Origin: Caldibacillus thermoamylovorans
Lineage (GTDB): Bacteria; Bacillota; Bacilli; Bacillales; Caldibacillaceae
Length of the DNA: 54,551 bases
NCBI RefSeq assembly: GCF_000751775.1
Contig: NZ_CCRF01000081.1
Location: 1-54,551 of the forward strand
Reading direction: 5' to 3'
Shown here: positions 24,995-35,031 of the stretch, piece by piece
Numbering within the stretch: the stretch's first letter is position 1
Layout of the letters: the number at the start of each line of letters is the position of its first letter
Position numbers and translations under genes: made by a program
The notes under the pieces: generated by a model
The model's input: the letters and a program-made list of their open reading frames with translations, nothing else
The model's database searches: none
Told to the model about the DNA's origin: nothing

Positions 24995-27202
24995 TCAATC
25001 TCCTCCCTCGTCCATATCCTTAATCCCGGTTTTCATGTCATAATCCCCGTGCCAAATATACCAACCTTGCGATATCTTTTCCAACTGATTTTGATTCTCT
25101 CTAAAAAAACTGCTGTCCACATATTCATCTACAGCAAATAACTGTGCTTCACGATACCATTCCTTTGTTAAATATGGAGCTTCTTTGTACATCCGAATTA
25201 ATCTTTCAATCTGTCCATCTTCATCTTGGTAATTTTTGCAAAGGATGGATACCGTATTCTGATCAATCATTTGAAACAAGCGGCTCGCTTTCTCAAATGA
25301 AAAAGGTTTAAGGCTTGTTATTCCATATGAATCCAGCAAGTCGTCTCCACCGAGGGTATATAAACTTCGATAATATTTTTCGAAAATCCAAGGCTCATGC
25401 AATACAACGGTGCCGTGATGATTCAATAAAATCCTCGTTTGCTCCGTTCCTTTGCGGTACATTCCGCCAGGCATCCCCCCTCCAATCAATTCGAAAATAA
25501 ACACTTTCCCTTTGTCCAGTTTGCCTTCTCTGTTGCTCCTTCCTGCAGCCTGAACAATTGAGTCAATCGGGGCCATTGCGCGAAACACTGTCGGAAAATC
25601 CAAATCAACTCCTGCTTCTACTACTGTTGTTGTAATTACAAGAATTGGCTTTTCTTTTTGTAAATCCTCTTTGATTTGTTTGATCACCTTTTTCCGGTGG
25701 TCAGGACACATCCGATTCGATAAATGATATAATTTCTGTCCGTTCGCCTTTTGGCGGATTGCTTCACGGTATACATAGAAAGCATCTTTCCTCGTATTTA
25801 GGATACAAAGTGCTGCAGGGTGTTCCTTCATTCTGGCGACAAGCTCTGAAACAGTAAGCGGCTTTTCAATCTGGCTATATTCAACTCGTTTCATGCTTGC
25901 AAACAGTTGATTGCGGTTTTCATAGATCTCTACTGGCGTACCCATATTTCCAACCAATTCAGTATTTTTGAAAGACAACGGTGTTGCGCTGCATAAAACG
26001 ACAGTGACATTAAAATGTTCCATTAATATGTGCAGAGCTTGAAAAATAGGTGCAAGAACATGGATGGGCAGTTTTTGAAACTCATCCAAAATGATGACGC
26101 TGTTTGCTAAACGGTGAAGCTTTCTCACTTTGCTTGTGCGGTTTGAAAATAAACTCTCAAACAATTCCACTGTCGTTGTTACAATAATCGGAAATGAATC
26201 CCAGTTCTCTGCTGCCAACCTTGCTCGCTCCATTGACTCACCTTTATCATCCGTATAACTTAGCTGTGAATGCTGTTCCAAAACGGATGCTTTCCCGAAA
26301 ACCTTTTGATACTGTCTGGCTGTTTGATCAATGATGTTCACGAGCGGCAATGCCACAATCACCCGTTTTTTGTTATATCTTTTTGCGTGCTCAAGTGCAA
26401 AAGCTATTGAAGCCAGCGTTTTCCCCAGCCCGGTCGGCACCACCAGCGCCCGGAAAAACAAAGGTTGTTTCGCCGCTTCTCTGCAAGCCATATATACTTC
26501 ATTTCTGTATCTATTTATCTCTTTATCCTGGGCTTCCCTGCGCAACTCAAGCATATAGTTCTGTAATTGTTCATCCAGTTGTTGTATACTGAATGCTTTT
26601 CCCTGCCGTTTTATACTCTTTCCATAATCAAAATAACGTTCTGTATCCAGAAAATCAGAATCGACAAGGGCCGAAAAACACATTCTCATCAGCATTTCTT
26701 TATAGGCAAATGAAGATTTGCTATCAGATTTCCCTCCGAGCGGCAATCCCGGAAACCGTTTCAATATGTCTTTAATCATTTGCATTTCCGTTTGCGACAA
26801 CTCCGGAATCGCTTTCAAATATGGCGGAGCGTCAGGGATCTTTTCATCAAACACTGTATTCAGATCCGGCATTCCTGTATGATGCCCCGCTACGATTGCA
26901 GCCGCCATAATAATACGTTCATCCTGCACCTCTTGTAGAATGTCACGAAGCGCAATCACACCACCAATAGCATGTTGGACTGACCCGCGAATTTTTTTGT
27001 CTGCTTTTAAGTATTGTACAAACGCACATGACTTTTTCCCCAAGTCATGTGCAATAGCAGCAATGGACGTAATTCCATATCGATCAAACGTATGGCTAAA
27101 ACGCCTTGCTTGAAAATACGTCCCTTTCATATGTTCATCCAAATAATGAGGCTCTTGTTTCTCAGATGCAGAAAAATGGGCAATGTATCTAATTTTTACC
27201 AC
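24995..27202 (-). CDS. cas3: Cas3 HD-nuclease/helicase, type I-C
   Basis: The 735 residues begin with an HD nuclease (residues 1 to about 215; IAHDLGKKS with H52-D53, plus AGHHTG). A superfamily 2 helicase follows: Walker A VPTGLGKT, motif II VIILDEFQKLP, motif III CSATPL, and motif V/VI GVDLDFP with AAGRSNREG. All nuclease and ATPase motifs I can see are intact, so it should degrade DNA after Cascade binding. The start is probably GTG 27202. No normally spaced RBS precedes it; AGAAGG abuts it and overlaps the PAM of the putative regulatory target site. It is the first gene of the operon. Confidence 0.93.
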   Translation of the reverse strand: MVKIRYIAHFSASEKQEPHYLDEHMKGTYFQARRFSHTFDRYGITSIAAIAHDLGKKSCAFVQYLKADKKIRGSVQHAIGGVIALRDILQEVQDERIIMAAAIVAGHHTGMPDLNTVFDEKIPDAPPYLKAIPELSQTEMQMIKDILKRFPGLPLGGKSDSKSSFAYKEMLMRMCFSALVDSDFLDTERYFDYGKSIKRQGKAFSIQQLDEQLQNYMLELRREAQDKEINRYRNEVYMACREAAKQPLFFRALVVPTGLGKTLASIAFALEHAKRYNKKRVIVALPLVNIIDQTARQYQKVFGKASVLEQHSQLSYTDDKGESMERARLAAENWDSFPIIVTTTVELFESLFSNRTSKVRKLHRLANSVIILDEFQKLPIHVLAPIFQALHILMEHFNVTVVLCSATPLSFKNTELVGNMGTPVEIYENRNQLFASMKRVEYSQIEKPLTVSELVARMKEHPAALCILNTRKDAFYVYREAIRQKANGQKLYHLSNRMCPDHRKKVIKQIKEDLQKEKPILVITTTVVEAGVDLDFPTVFRAMAPIDSIVQAAGRSNREGKLDKGKVFIFELIGGGMPGGMYRKGTEQTRILLNHHGTVVLHEPWIFEKYYRSLYTLGGDDLLDSYGITSLKPFSFEKASRLFQMIDQNTVSILCKNYQDEDGQIERLIRMYKEAPYLTKEWYREAQLFAVDEYVDSSFFRENQNQLEKISQGWYIWHGDYDMKTGIKDMDEGGD

Positions 27203-27203
27203 C

Positions 27204-27240
27204 TTCTGTGAATTGGATATTTAACTATAGATTAATTATA
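27204..27240 (+). promoter_or_regulatory. Cascade target site (TTC PAM plus partial protospacer) over the cas3 promoter and start
   Basis: A TTC PAM (27204-27206) is followed by TGTGAATTGGATATTTA (27207-27223). This matches the first 17 nt of the spacer-like part of the upstream RNA (TGTGACTTGGAAATTTA) except at positions 6 and 12, and diverges from position 18. A Cascade footprint here would cover the cas3 ribosome binding site, the transcription start and the -10 box. Type I-C systems use TTC-type PAMs. Confidence 0.82.
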
Positions 27241-27263
27241 GTAAAAATTTTCTTGTTCTGCAA
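27235..27263 (-). promoter_or_regulatory. Promoter of the cas operon
   Basis: On the minus strand TTGCAG (27263-27258) and TATAAT (27240-27235) are 17 bp apart. The start of transcription would be near 27228, inside the putative Cascade target. Confidence 0.8.
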
Positions 27264-27434
27264 CATAAAAATTTGAACATTTAATATTTTGTAAAGCCCG
27301 CATAATAAGTGACAAGTTCACTAAAAAAGTATATTTATTCCTTCACATTTGTTTCAGTTTTTTAATTAAGCTTAAACACGGCTTTTTTAAAAAGAATTAT
27401 CTCACATCAATGGTAACCATTCGTTCTACTAATA

Positions 27435-27548
27435 ACAGTGAAACGAATAAAAGCCAAACTATCAGGTAATACCCTAGTAGTTTGGCCTACGCCATAAAAA
27501 TCAAGAATAGCGTAAATTTCCAAGTCACAATTTCAATCCACGCACTTT
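27435..27548 (-). ncRNA. creR: CreR-like crRNA-resembling regulatory RNA
   Basis: The predicted transcript starts near 27548 inside a degenerate repeat and carries the intact repeat 3' end (GTGCGTGGATTGAAAT). A spacer-like stretch of about 43 nt (27529-27487) follows, and it ends at a terminator: a 9-bp stem (27478-27486 with 27453-27461) and TTTTATT. After Cas5c trimming it would give a crRNA-like guide with an 11-nt handle. Its first 17 spacer positions match the cas3 promoter region beside a TTC PAM. CreR-type RNAs are known to direct Cascade to repress cas promoters in other CRISPR subtypes. It could also act as an antisense RNA, since it is complementary to the cas3 mRNA leader. Confidence 0.8.
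27453..27486 (-). terminator. Terminator of the CreR-like RNA
   Basis: GCCAAACTA and TAGTTTGGC form a 9-bp stem with a partly paired loop (AGG/CCT). TTTTATT follows on the minus strand. Confidence 0.8.
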
Positions 27549-27561
27549 CATTGAGTATAGC
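27530..27561 (-). CRISPR. Degenerate type I-C repeat (psi-repeat) of the CreR-like RNA
   Basis: On the plus strand the unit begins ATTTCAATCCACGCACT, identical to the I-C repeat 3' part apart from the first base. It then diverges (TTCATTGAGTATAGC), which destroys the stem-loop. The divergent half carries the -10 box of the RNA's own promoter. Confidence 0.85.
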
Positions 27562-27582
27562 AAGATTTAAACAACACATCAA
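27554..27582 (-). promoter_or_regulatory. Promoter of the CreR-like RNA, -10 box inside the psi-repeat
   Basis: On the minus strand TTGATG (27582-27577) is 17 bp from TATACT (27559-27554), which is also an extended -10 (TGCTATACT). The start falls near 27548, within the repeat. Confidence 0.8.
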
Positions 27583-27832
27583 ACCATCAAACGTGTTACT
27601 GTTTAAACCTTAATTCACTCAAATAAAATGCGAATACACTATATGAGGAGTTTATCAAAGATAATTAAAAAATTCAAAACATCTGTGTTCAATTTATAAG
27701 GCTCAAGCCTCTCAAGAATACTCGTTATCAAACTGTTATCCAGAAGCTAACCAAGTTGTTGCATTACGTCCGGACTTATTTATACCGCTTCATCTAATCC
27801 CTCCAAGTCGTTTACACGTCGGACAGACGTAT
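27583..27832. other. Intergenic region upstream of the CreR-like RNA
   Basis: AT-rich sequence without an ORF, repeat or clear regulatory signal that I can support. Confidence 0.4.
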
Positions 27833-27884
27833 AGGCTCTGACCCTCAGTACGTTAAGACTTTAATGTAGTGTGGGTCAGAGCCT
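27833..27884. terminator. Long hairpin behind the Lic-type regulator gene
   Basis: A perfect 12-bp stem AGGCTCTGACCC/GGGTCAGAGCCT with a 28-base loop and no clear T run. It lies 58 bp beyond the regulator stop and may terminate that operon or be a dispersed hairpin element. Confidence 0.5.
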
Positions 27885-27942
27885 GATGTAATGATAAGAG
27901 TGACACTTCATTTTAGGAGTTCGTACATTGGTAACAGGTCGA

Positions 27943-29865
27943 TTACTTTAATAACTCGATTAACTCATCAACTGATTTACTTTTGATGATTTTTTGCACA
28001 ACAGATCGATTTTCAATAATGGAAATTAGCTTCTTATACATACCATCTAAATCCGTTTGCGTGTCTTCTTTAATATTTAGCAAACAAACAAATTGAACCA
28101 TTTGCTGTTCATGCCAATGAATAGGGTTTTTTAACGTACATACTGTCCAAAAAGTCTCTTTCGTTACCGGTACCATTGGATGAGGAATTGCTACTAGATT
28201 TCCAAAACTGGTTGGTGTAATCGACTCCCTTTCTAAAACAAGATTCACGTAATCCTTTGGTACAAGCTTTTGTTTATATAATTCACTACATAAAAATCGA
28301 ATAACACTTTCCTTATCTTGTAAATCCTGTTGGAGGAAAATTCTTGATGGGTGTAAATATTTTGCTATCTCATTTTGCGTCGTAGATAAAATACGCTTAA
28401 TTAAGTTAATGTCCTTATCTTCCAAAAAAGTATTAACAACTTGGACCGGTATTCCTAAATCTTCTTTTATGGGGATTGTGCTAATGACGAGATCGATGAT
28501 AGATAAGTCATAGGATGATAAATTGTAATAATTAATCGTATCAATAATTTCAAGTTCTTGACTAAACAAATTTTGTAATCTGTAAGAAAGTAATTTTGCA
28601 CTACCAACACCAGACGCACAAACGATTAATACTTTTTTTATTTTTTTCTTGTTTAATTTCATTCGTTCAAGGGCAACACCAATATGTAAAGCAATGTAGG
28701 CGATTTCGTCCTCAACCACTTCCATTTGCAAATAATTTTCTATACATTTACTGGCAATAATCGCCCCTTCAAAAGCAGCCGGGTATTTTTTCTTTATATC
28801 ATTTAATAATGGATTTCGAATGTTCATTTTATATCGTAACCGATTCATTGCAGGGCGAATGTGCAAAGTTAATGCTTGAATAAACTCACGGTCTTGACTA
28901 AAGTCCCAATTTAATTCAGACTTTAATCTTTCTATCATACAGTTTATAATTGTCCCGGCTTCATCAAACTTACTAAACTCGACAAGCTCTTTTTTGTGTA
29001 AAAGTTTGGTTCCAAGTAAATGAACAATAATATAGTCAATTTCTGTATCAGGAAAGGTTAATCCGGTGAAATCTTCAACCTCTTTCGTTATTTCGTTGGC
29101 TACAATTTTTTCAAATGGATAATCATCGACTAGAAGATCAGACAGCTCTTCAATAACAAAGCCTTCCTGAATTCTTCCACAAGCAATGGCAATGTGTGTT
29201 GCTAGATTTTCTAGAGATATATCAGAAATTTCAATTTTATATTTATTGACCTTTTGAATAATTATTTTTTTAATCTTTTTAAATAATTTTGGATCAATGA
29301 GTTGTAAAGAATCCTCCTTAAGAAATGCCTCTTGATTCCGCTCTAATAACAAATTTGATAAACATAAACGTTTCATATACTCGTCACCTACGACTCTTGA
29401 ACCATAATGCGGACGGTTTATTAACTTTAAGTTATATTTATCGAGAATTTCCTTCACCATTTTTAAGTCATTTTGCAATGTGGACAGTGAGACGAACATC
29501 TCCTCTGTAAAGCTTTCAAGTTTAATGAAACCTGTTTCTAACAATAGACGTCTTAAAATATAAAGAACTCTCGTGTCTTTATCAGCAAAGTCGCCCGCCA
29601 AATTATTCTCTTCGGTAGAAATCTCATTAAGAATATTGGAAAATAGTTCAGCATCTATTATTTTTATGGTGTACCCTAACCCTCTTGTCGATTTAATTTG
29701 AAACCCAACTGACTCCGGATTTTGTTGCATTAACTTAATTTCATTTCGGATTGTTCGATCACTGACGCCTAATTCTTTTGCTATCCAACTTGAAGTAACG
29801 GGTTCTTTTGACTTAGATAAAAGGATCAATATATCTTTCTGACGTTTTGATCGTATAGTAGTCAC
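27943..29865 (-). CDS. licR: LicR/MtlR-type PTS-regulated transcriptional activator
   Basis: The 640 residues hold an N-terminal HTH_11/Mga-type pair (about 5-160; KQKDILILLSKSKEPVTSSWIAKELGVSDRTIRNEI) and two PRD domains (about 180-400) with conserved histidines (ATHIAIACGRI, IVHLLGTKLLHKKEL, LTLHIRPAMNRLRY, YIALHIGVALERM). An EIIB-like domain with VLIVCASGVGSAKLL (about 405-490) and an EIIA-like domain (about 495-640; VAIPHPMVPV) follow. Phosphorylation by HPr and the substrate EIIB sets activity. I choose GTG 29865, nine bases after GGGGAG. It follows the PTS and glucosidase genes that it presumably activates. Confidence 0.88.
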   Translation of the reverse strand: MTTIRSKRQKDILILLSKSKEPVTSSWIAKELGVSDRTIRNEIKLMQQNPESVGFQIKSTRGLGYTIKIIDAELFSNILNEISTEENNLAGDFADKDTRVLYILRRLLLETGFIKLESFTEEMFVSLSTLQNDLKMVKEILDKYNLKLINRPHYGSRVVGDEYMKRLCLSNLLLERNQEAFLKEDSLQLIDPKLFKKIKKIIIQKVNKYKIEISDISLENLATHIAIACGRIQEGFVIEELSDLLVDDYPFEKIVANEITKEVEDFTGLTFPDTEIDYIIVHLLGTKLLHKKELVEFSKFDEAGTIINCMIERLKSELNWDFSQDREFIQALTLHIRPAMNRLRYKMNIRNPLLNDIKKKYPAAFEGAIIASKCIENYLQMEVVEDEIAYIALHIGVALERMKLNKKKIKKVLIVCASGVGSAKLLSYRLQNLFSQELEIIDTINYYNLSSYDLSIIDLVISTIPIKEDLGIPVQVVNTFLEDKDINLIKRILSTTQNEIAKYLHPSRIFLQQDLQDKESVIRFLCSELYKQKLVPKDYVNLVLERESITPTSFGNLVAIPHPMVPVTKETFWTVCTLKNPIHWHEQQMVQFVCLLNIKEDTQTDLDGMYKKLISIIENRSVVQKIIKSKSVDELIELLK

Positions 29866-29993
29866 TGTCAACAACTCCCCTTTTCGTTATTTCAAAAGTA
29901 AGCAGCCATTATTCACCCCTACAGTTATGCATCTGCGAAGAAACAAATTTTTTACAGTCATACTTACTTATAGACTATGAATGTCAATGATAT

Positions 29994-30028
29994 GAAAAAA
30001 TGGAGTTTTATTCCAACCCCATTTTTTC
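29994..30028 (-). terminator. Terminator of the PTS/glucosidase operon
   Basis: GAAAAAATGG pairs with CCATTTTTTC and a T run follows on the minus strand, about 60 bp beyond the glucosidase stop. The regulator gene downstream would then rely partly on its own promoter. Confidence 0.75.
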
Positions 30029-30089
30029 CGCAATCATATGCATTTCATTTTTCTACGTGAGGAAAAATCGTGTTTTTGTCCAACGAAAA

Positions 30090-31544
<1,455 letters not shown>

Positions 31545-31589
31545 TTAAAATTCTTGTCAATCATATTGGTTCATTATTAACAAGTGAAA

Positions 31590-31627
31590 TAAGAAGACGA
31601 TTTTTCTATGAAGAACCGTCTTCTTAT
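31590..31627 (-). other. Intercistronic hairpin between EIIC and glucosidase genes
   Basis: TAAGAAGACG pairs with CGTCTTCTTA around an 18-base loop, with only a weak T run. It may stabilise or partially terminate the PTS message and so set the ratio of the two gene groups. Confidence 0.55.
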
Positions 31628-31677
31628 ACTTACCTTAGCGCAAAGTCATTATCATGGAACATTATCCGAGCCTAGTA

Positions 31678-33033
31678 TCAAAGTACGGATTCTCCACCTT
31701 TTTCTTGCTCAACTAACTTCTTATCATATATTCGAATGAACGGAAGATATATGAGAAATGCTACTACACCACAAATTAATGATACAACTACTGCCATGAT
31801 GTCTCCACCTGTTCCAATGAAAGCTCCGATCCCTATTGGAGTTGGCCATGGTACTTGTGCAATAAGCGGTGCAACAATGTGCAATTTGATTGCAAAATAA
31901 CCAATTGTTGCTGTGGCCATAGGTGCCAAGAAGAACGGAATAGCCAAGTATGGATTATAAACAATCGGTAATCCAAACAATATTGGTTCATTAATATTAA
32001 AGATACCGGGAGCAAGGGATGCTTTTCCTAATATTCTTAATTGCTGTGACCTAGCTAAAAATGCAATGAAGATACATAATCCTAAAGTCGAACCAGAGCC
32101 ACCCATAATGACAAATGAATTTTGGAACTCACCTGCGAATGGAATATTTGCTCCATTAATGTTTGCTTCCAAATTTGCCAAAGTAATTGGCGTTAGGAAT
32201 GCTCCGATAATATTTGCTCCGTGGATACCTACGATCCAGAGAGCATGGATTAAGAAGTAAATAACCATTAATCCTAGCCAACTGCTTGCAATATGCGTAA
32301 CAAAACTAAATGGTATAGCAACTACTTTAAATATATCCGTACCTAAAGCTACAAAAATACCATTGATGATTAAGATCACAAAAGCAACTAAAAATGCTGG
32401 GATTAATGCTGTGAACGATCTGGATACGCCTTCCGGAACGGCTTCCGGCATTTTAATAATCCAATTTCGTTTTACACACATCCGATATAATTGGACAGCA
32501 ATAACAGAAACAATAATGGCCGTAAATATACCTGAAGAACCTAAACGGCTTACACCACTATCCCCCATTTCCCAACCGAAAATAATATTAGTAGCATCAT
32601 CAATTTTGTGTACAAGTGAAAATTTTCCATCGCCTGAAACTAATTGAGGGATCGTCATAAAGAAAGCAAACATTGATAGTAAAGCACCATTTAAAGGGTT
32701 TACATTTATTCCTTCTTCTTCAGCATATATTTTTGTATACTCATAACCAATAACAAGGTTGAAATATAATGCTAAAATTCCCATTGTTGCTTTATTCGCC
32801 AACATATACAAGTCACTAATTCTAAAGAAAGTGTTATCGAAAAAGCCTTGTAAAAATGTTAAAGTCTGCGGTAATACATTCAACACTAAGAACATTGACC
32901 CTACGATTGTAAATGGAATCGATGCCATCCCAGCAGCCATTACTGCCCGGACAAAACGAAAAGATGCAACTTTCCCCATTGGACCCATTAGATACTTTTC
33001 AAGAAAAGTAAATGCCCTATTTTGTTCCGACAT
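31678..33033 (-). CDS. licC: PTS EIIC, cellobiose/lichenan family
   Basis: The 451 residues have about ten membrane helices and the Lac-family EIIC signatures: FVRAVMAAGMASIPFTIVGSMFLVLN at the start and the GIFNINEPILFGLPIVYNP substrate site near residue 335. It forms the membrane channel and, with EIIB and EIIA, phosphorylates incoming beta-glucoside disaccharides. GAGGAG precedes the ATG. Confidence 0.9.
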   Translation of the reverse strand: MSEQNRAFTFLEKYLMGPMGKVASFRFVRAVMAAGMASIPFTIVGSMFLVLNVLPQTLTFLQGFFDNTFFRISDLYMLANKATMGILALYFNLVIGYEYTKIYAEEEGINVNPLNGALLSMFAFFMTIPQLVSGDGKFSLVHKIDDATNIIFGWEMGDSGVSRLGSSGIFTAIIVSVIAVQLYRMCVKRNWIIKMPEAVPEGVSRSFTALIPAFLVAFVILIINGIFVALGTDIFKVVAIPFSFVTHIASSWLGLMVIYFLIHALWIVGIHGANIIGAFLTPITLANLEANINGANIPFAGEFQNSFVIMGGSGSTLGLCIFIAFLARSQQLRILGKASLAPGIFNINEPILFGLPIVYNPYLAIPFFLAPMATATIGYFAIKLHIVAPLIAQVPWPTPIGIGAFIGTGGDIMAVVVSLICGVVAFLIYLPFIRIYDKKLVEQEKGGESVL

Positions 33034-33054
33034 AAAAACTCCTCTTTTCCGTTA

Positions 33055-33558
33055 TTAATTAATAGCTTTTTCATATTCCTTGATACGTTGATAATGCTTA
33101 TCTTCGTCATGCTTAATTTTGTTTAATCGATAAATTATGAAGGCGCTTAATAATATCCCGGTAATCAAAATAACTAAAATCAATATTTTTGACTTATTTT
33201 GATTTACTAAAAAAGGATATAATTGAGCAAAGGACGCAGAAAAACAAGTTAATAATAGTAAAATAACATTTGTAAAGAGCAAAGTTATAAAACAAAATTT
33301 TGTGTATATCGCATTATTTGTTGGGCTGCTATAGATCTTTACTTGTTCCGCAACACTCAATATTAAAATGATGATTAGCGCCAATGGTATAAAATATAGT
33401 GATGAATCACTAATTACCAATGAAATTAGCCAATATATATTTGTAAAAAAGAATATTGCGGTAACATATCTGACAAGTAAATACCGATTATAGTACATAG
33501 CTTTAAGACTTTGTTCTTTTTTGTTTTTTTCTAACAACACTCTTTCTTCGTAATTCAT
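33055..33558 (-). CDS. Membrane protein embedded in the PTS operon
   Basis: The 167 residues carry four hydrophobic helices (about 32-50, 55-72, 88-112 and 125-145) between a charged N-terminus (RVLLEKNKKEQSLK) and a charged C-terminus (KHDEDKHYQRIKEYEKAIN). Similar proteins accompany cellobiose-type PTS genes in other Firmicutes, often with misleading PTS-subunit names. There is no phosphorylation motif, so it is not EIIA or EIIB. It ends 21 bp before licC, which indicates co-transcription. The function is unknown. Confidence 0.65.
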   Translation of the reverse strand: MNYEERVLLEKNKKEQSLKAMYYNRYLLVRYVTAIFFFTNIYWLISLVISDSSLYFIPLALIIILILSVAEQVKIYSSPTNNAIYTKFCFITLLFTNVILLLLTCFSASFAQLYPFLVNQNKSKILILVILITGILLSAFIIYRLNKIKHDEDKHYQRIKEYEKAIN

Positions 33559-33905
33559 ACAAATCCCTCATTTATTCATCTGGCTCTTCGTTACTTGTAG
33601 AACTTTTGCAACTGGCTAATTAAAAATTGAAAAAGGGAAATACGATGAAAATCATGAGTAACCAATGCTTGTTCTCACCACTAACCTAATAACCACTTTC
33701 AATGTATAAAAGGTTAATAGAAATGACTTCCTTTAAAAAACTCTCTAAATCCATAAGCTTGTTGAATGACCACCCCCTTGCCTCAATATAATAAATTTTA
33801 ATATTGTCGGGTTAATTCACTGTAATAGTGAAGAACCATTTTTTAATGACTACTCACTTAAGTTTCGGCCAAATTTTTTCTTACAGAAACATGAACCTTA
33901 GCAGA
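33559..33905. other. Intergenic region inside the PTS cluster
   Basis: AT-rich sequence without an ORF or a strong hairpin. I see no supported promoter or RNA here. Confidence 0.4.
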
Positions 33906-34229
33906 TTACTCTTTTGGAAGTTCTTGTAAGATTAAGTTTCCTAATTTTTCAACACCCATTGGAATTGGGATATATGCTTGCGGTGGGATGTTCACAACTG
34001 GCTTTCCTACCCGTTCACCGGCTTCCTTAAACTTTTGAAAATACATCTTTGTTTGAGGGCTAATTAAAAATAAATCAAATTCATTCTTCTCAATCATCTT
34101 ATTACCTTCATTAGCTGAAACGGCATCCACTTCAATTTCAAGACCTTTTGTTTTTAAAAATTCCGTTGTCTTCTTTGCCATTAAAGAAGATGACATACCA
34201 GCTGCACAAATAATTAATGCTTTTTTCAT
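33906..34229 (-). CDS. licB: PTS EIIB, cellobiose/lichenan family
   Basis: The 107 residues begin KKALIICAAGMSSSLMAKK, where Cys8 in the CAAGMSSS P-loop is the phosphorylated residue of Lac-family EIIB. The C-terminus LGNLILQELPKE is typical. I start at ATG 34229, with GGAGG at 34238-34242; the longer frame would include this RBS. It passes phosphate from EIIA to the sugar through EIIC. Confidence 0.9.
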   Translation of the reverse strand: MKKALIICAAGMSSSLMAKKTTEFLKTKGLEIEVDAVSANEGNKMIEKNEFDLFLISPQTKMYFQKFKEAGERVGKPVVNIPPQAYIPIPMGVEKLGNLILQELPKE

Positions 34230-34393
34230 AATAAATTCCTCCATTTTATTAAAGTTATTTAAACTTGCCTATAAATGTATTTTTAGAAAAATGGATTTTT
34301 GGGGTGTTAAGCATACCATGTTCTCCATAATTCCATTCATAGGACTTGATCATACATTTTTAAACAGAATAAAAATTGAAGCTTGATAATTTT

Positions 34394-34729
34394 TTAACTC
34401 TTTCGTAGTTCTCGTAGTTCCAGTTCATTCGTTTTTTTATAAAGTTCTATTATTTCTTTTGCAAGGTCGATAACTGTCATTGCATTCATTAAATGATCCT
34501 GTGCGTGAATGAGGATTAAACGAATCTCTACTTTTTCCCCACGAGCTTCCCCCTGAATAAGATCTGTTTGAAAACGGTGAGCGATTATCATCGCTTCATT
34601 GGCCTCTTCAATTTTTTGCTCAGCTATGTCAAACTCACCTGCTTTAGCATAGTTTATTGCCTCCGCAGCTAAACTTCGAGCGTTTCCTCCATTTAGTATA
34701 ATTTGAAAACTAATTTCTTCTATGTTCAT
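34394..34729 (-). CDS. licA: PTS EIIA, lactose/cellobiose family
   Basis: The 111-residue helical protein has the Lac-type EIIA motif LILIHAQDHLMNAM (phospho-His in HAQDH) and an N-terminal NIEEISFQIILNGGNARS. It forms a trimer and takes phosphate from HPr. The start is ATG 34729 behind AAGGGTGAT. It is the first gene of the operon. Confidence 0.9.
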   Translation of the reverse strand: MNIEEISFQIILNGGNARSLAAEAINYAKAGEFDIAEQKIEEANEAMIIAHRFQTDLIQGEARGEKVEIRLILIHAQDHLMNAMTVIDLAKEIIELYKKTNELELRELRKS

Positions 34730-35031
34730 CAAAATCACCCTTAAGTTAAAATATTATGAAACACTAACTTCTACTGGTGGAGCTTAGTTTTCTATTTGAA
34801 TTTTGTAGGGTATGCCTACCATTTTTTGCTCCACGGAAATATATTATATACCGCACTAGTTTCAAAACTTTGTTAAAATTTCCTGTTCCTAATAAAGCTC
34901 AAGTTTGAAGTCTTCTGTGTTTCGGGAACCTGTATGCACTTCAGCTTATATTTTTTTGGTTCGTCCCTACTGTATTGAACTTTATTAACTGTTTGGTGCT
35001 TCTCTTTATCAACTACCTGTCTTTATCTTAA

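Noticed and set aside
21610-27561. A type I-C CRISPR-associated transposon formed by the cas operon and the Tn7-like genes
   Set aside because: Cas3 is intact, the two loci are about 15 kb apart with an unrelated PTS operon between them, and no TnsB-like sites flank the cas genes.
34751-34760. Target of the solitary-repeat guide (TTC plus ATAATAT) upstream of licA
   Set aside because: Only seven AT-rich bases match after the PAM, and pairing is lost at once. Chance is the simpler explanation.
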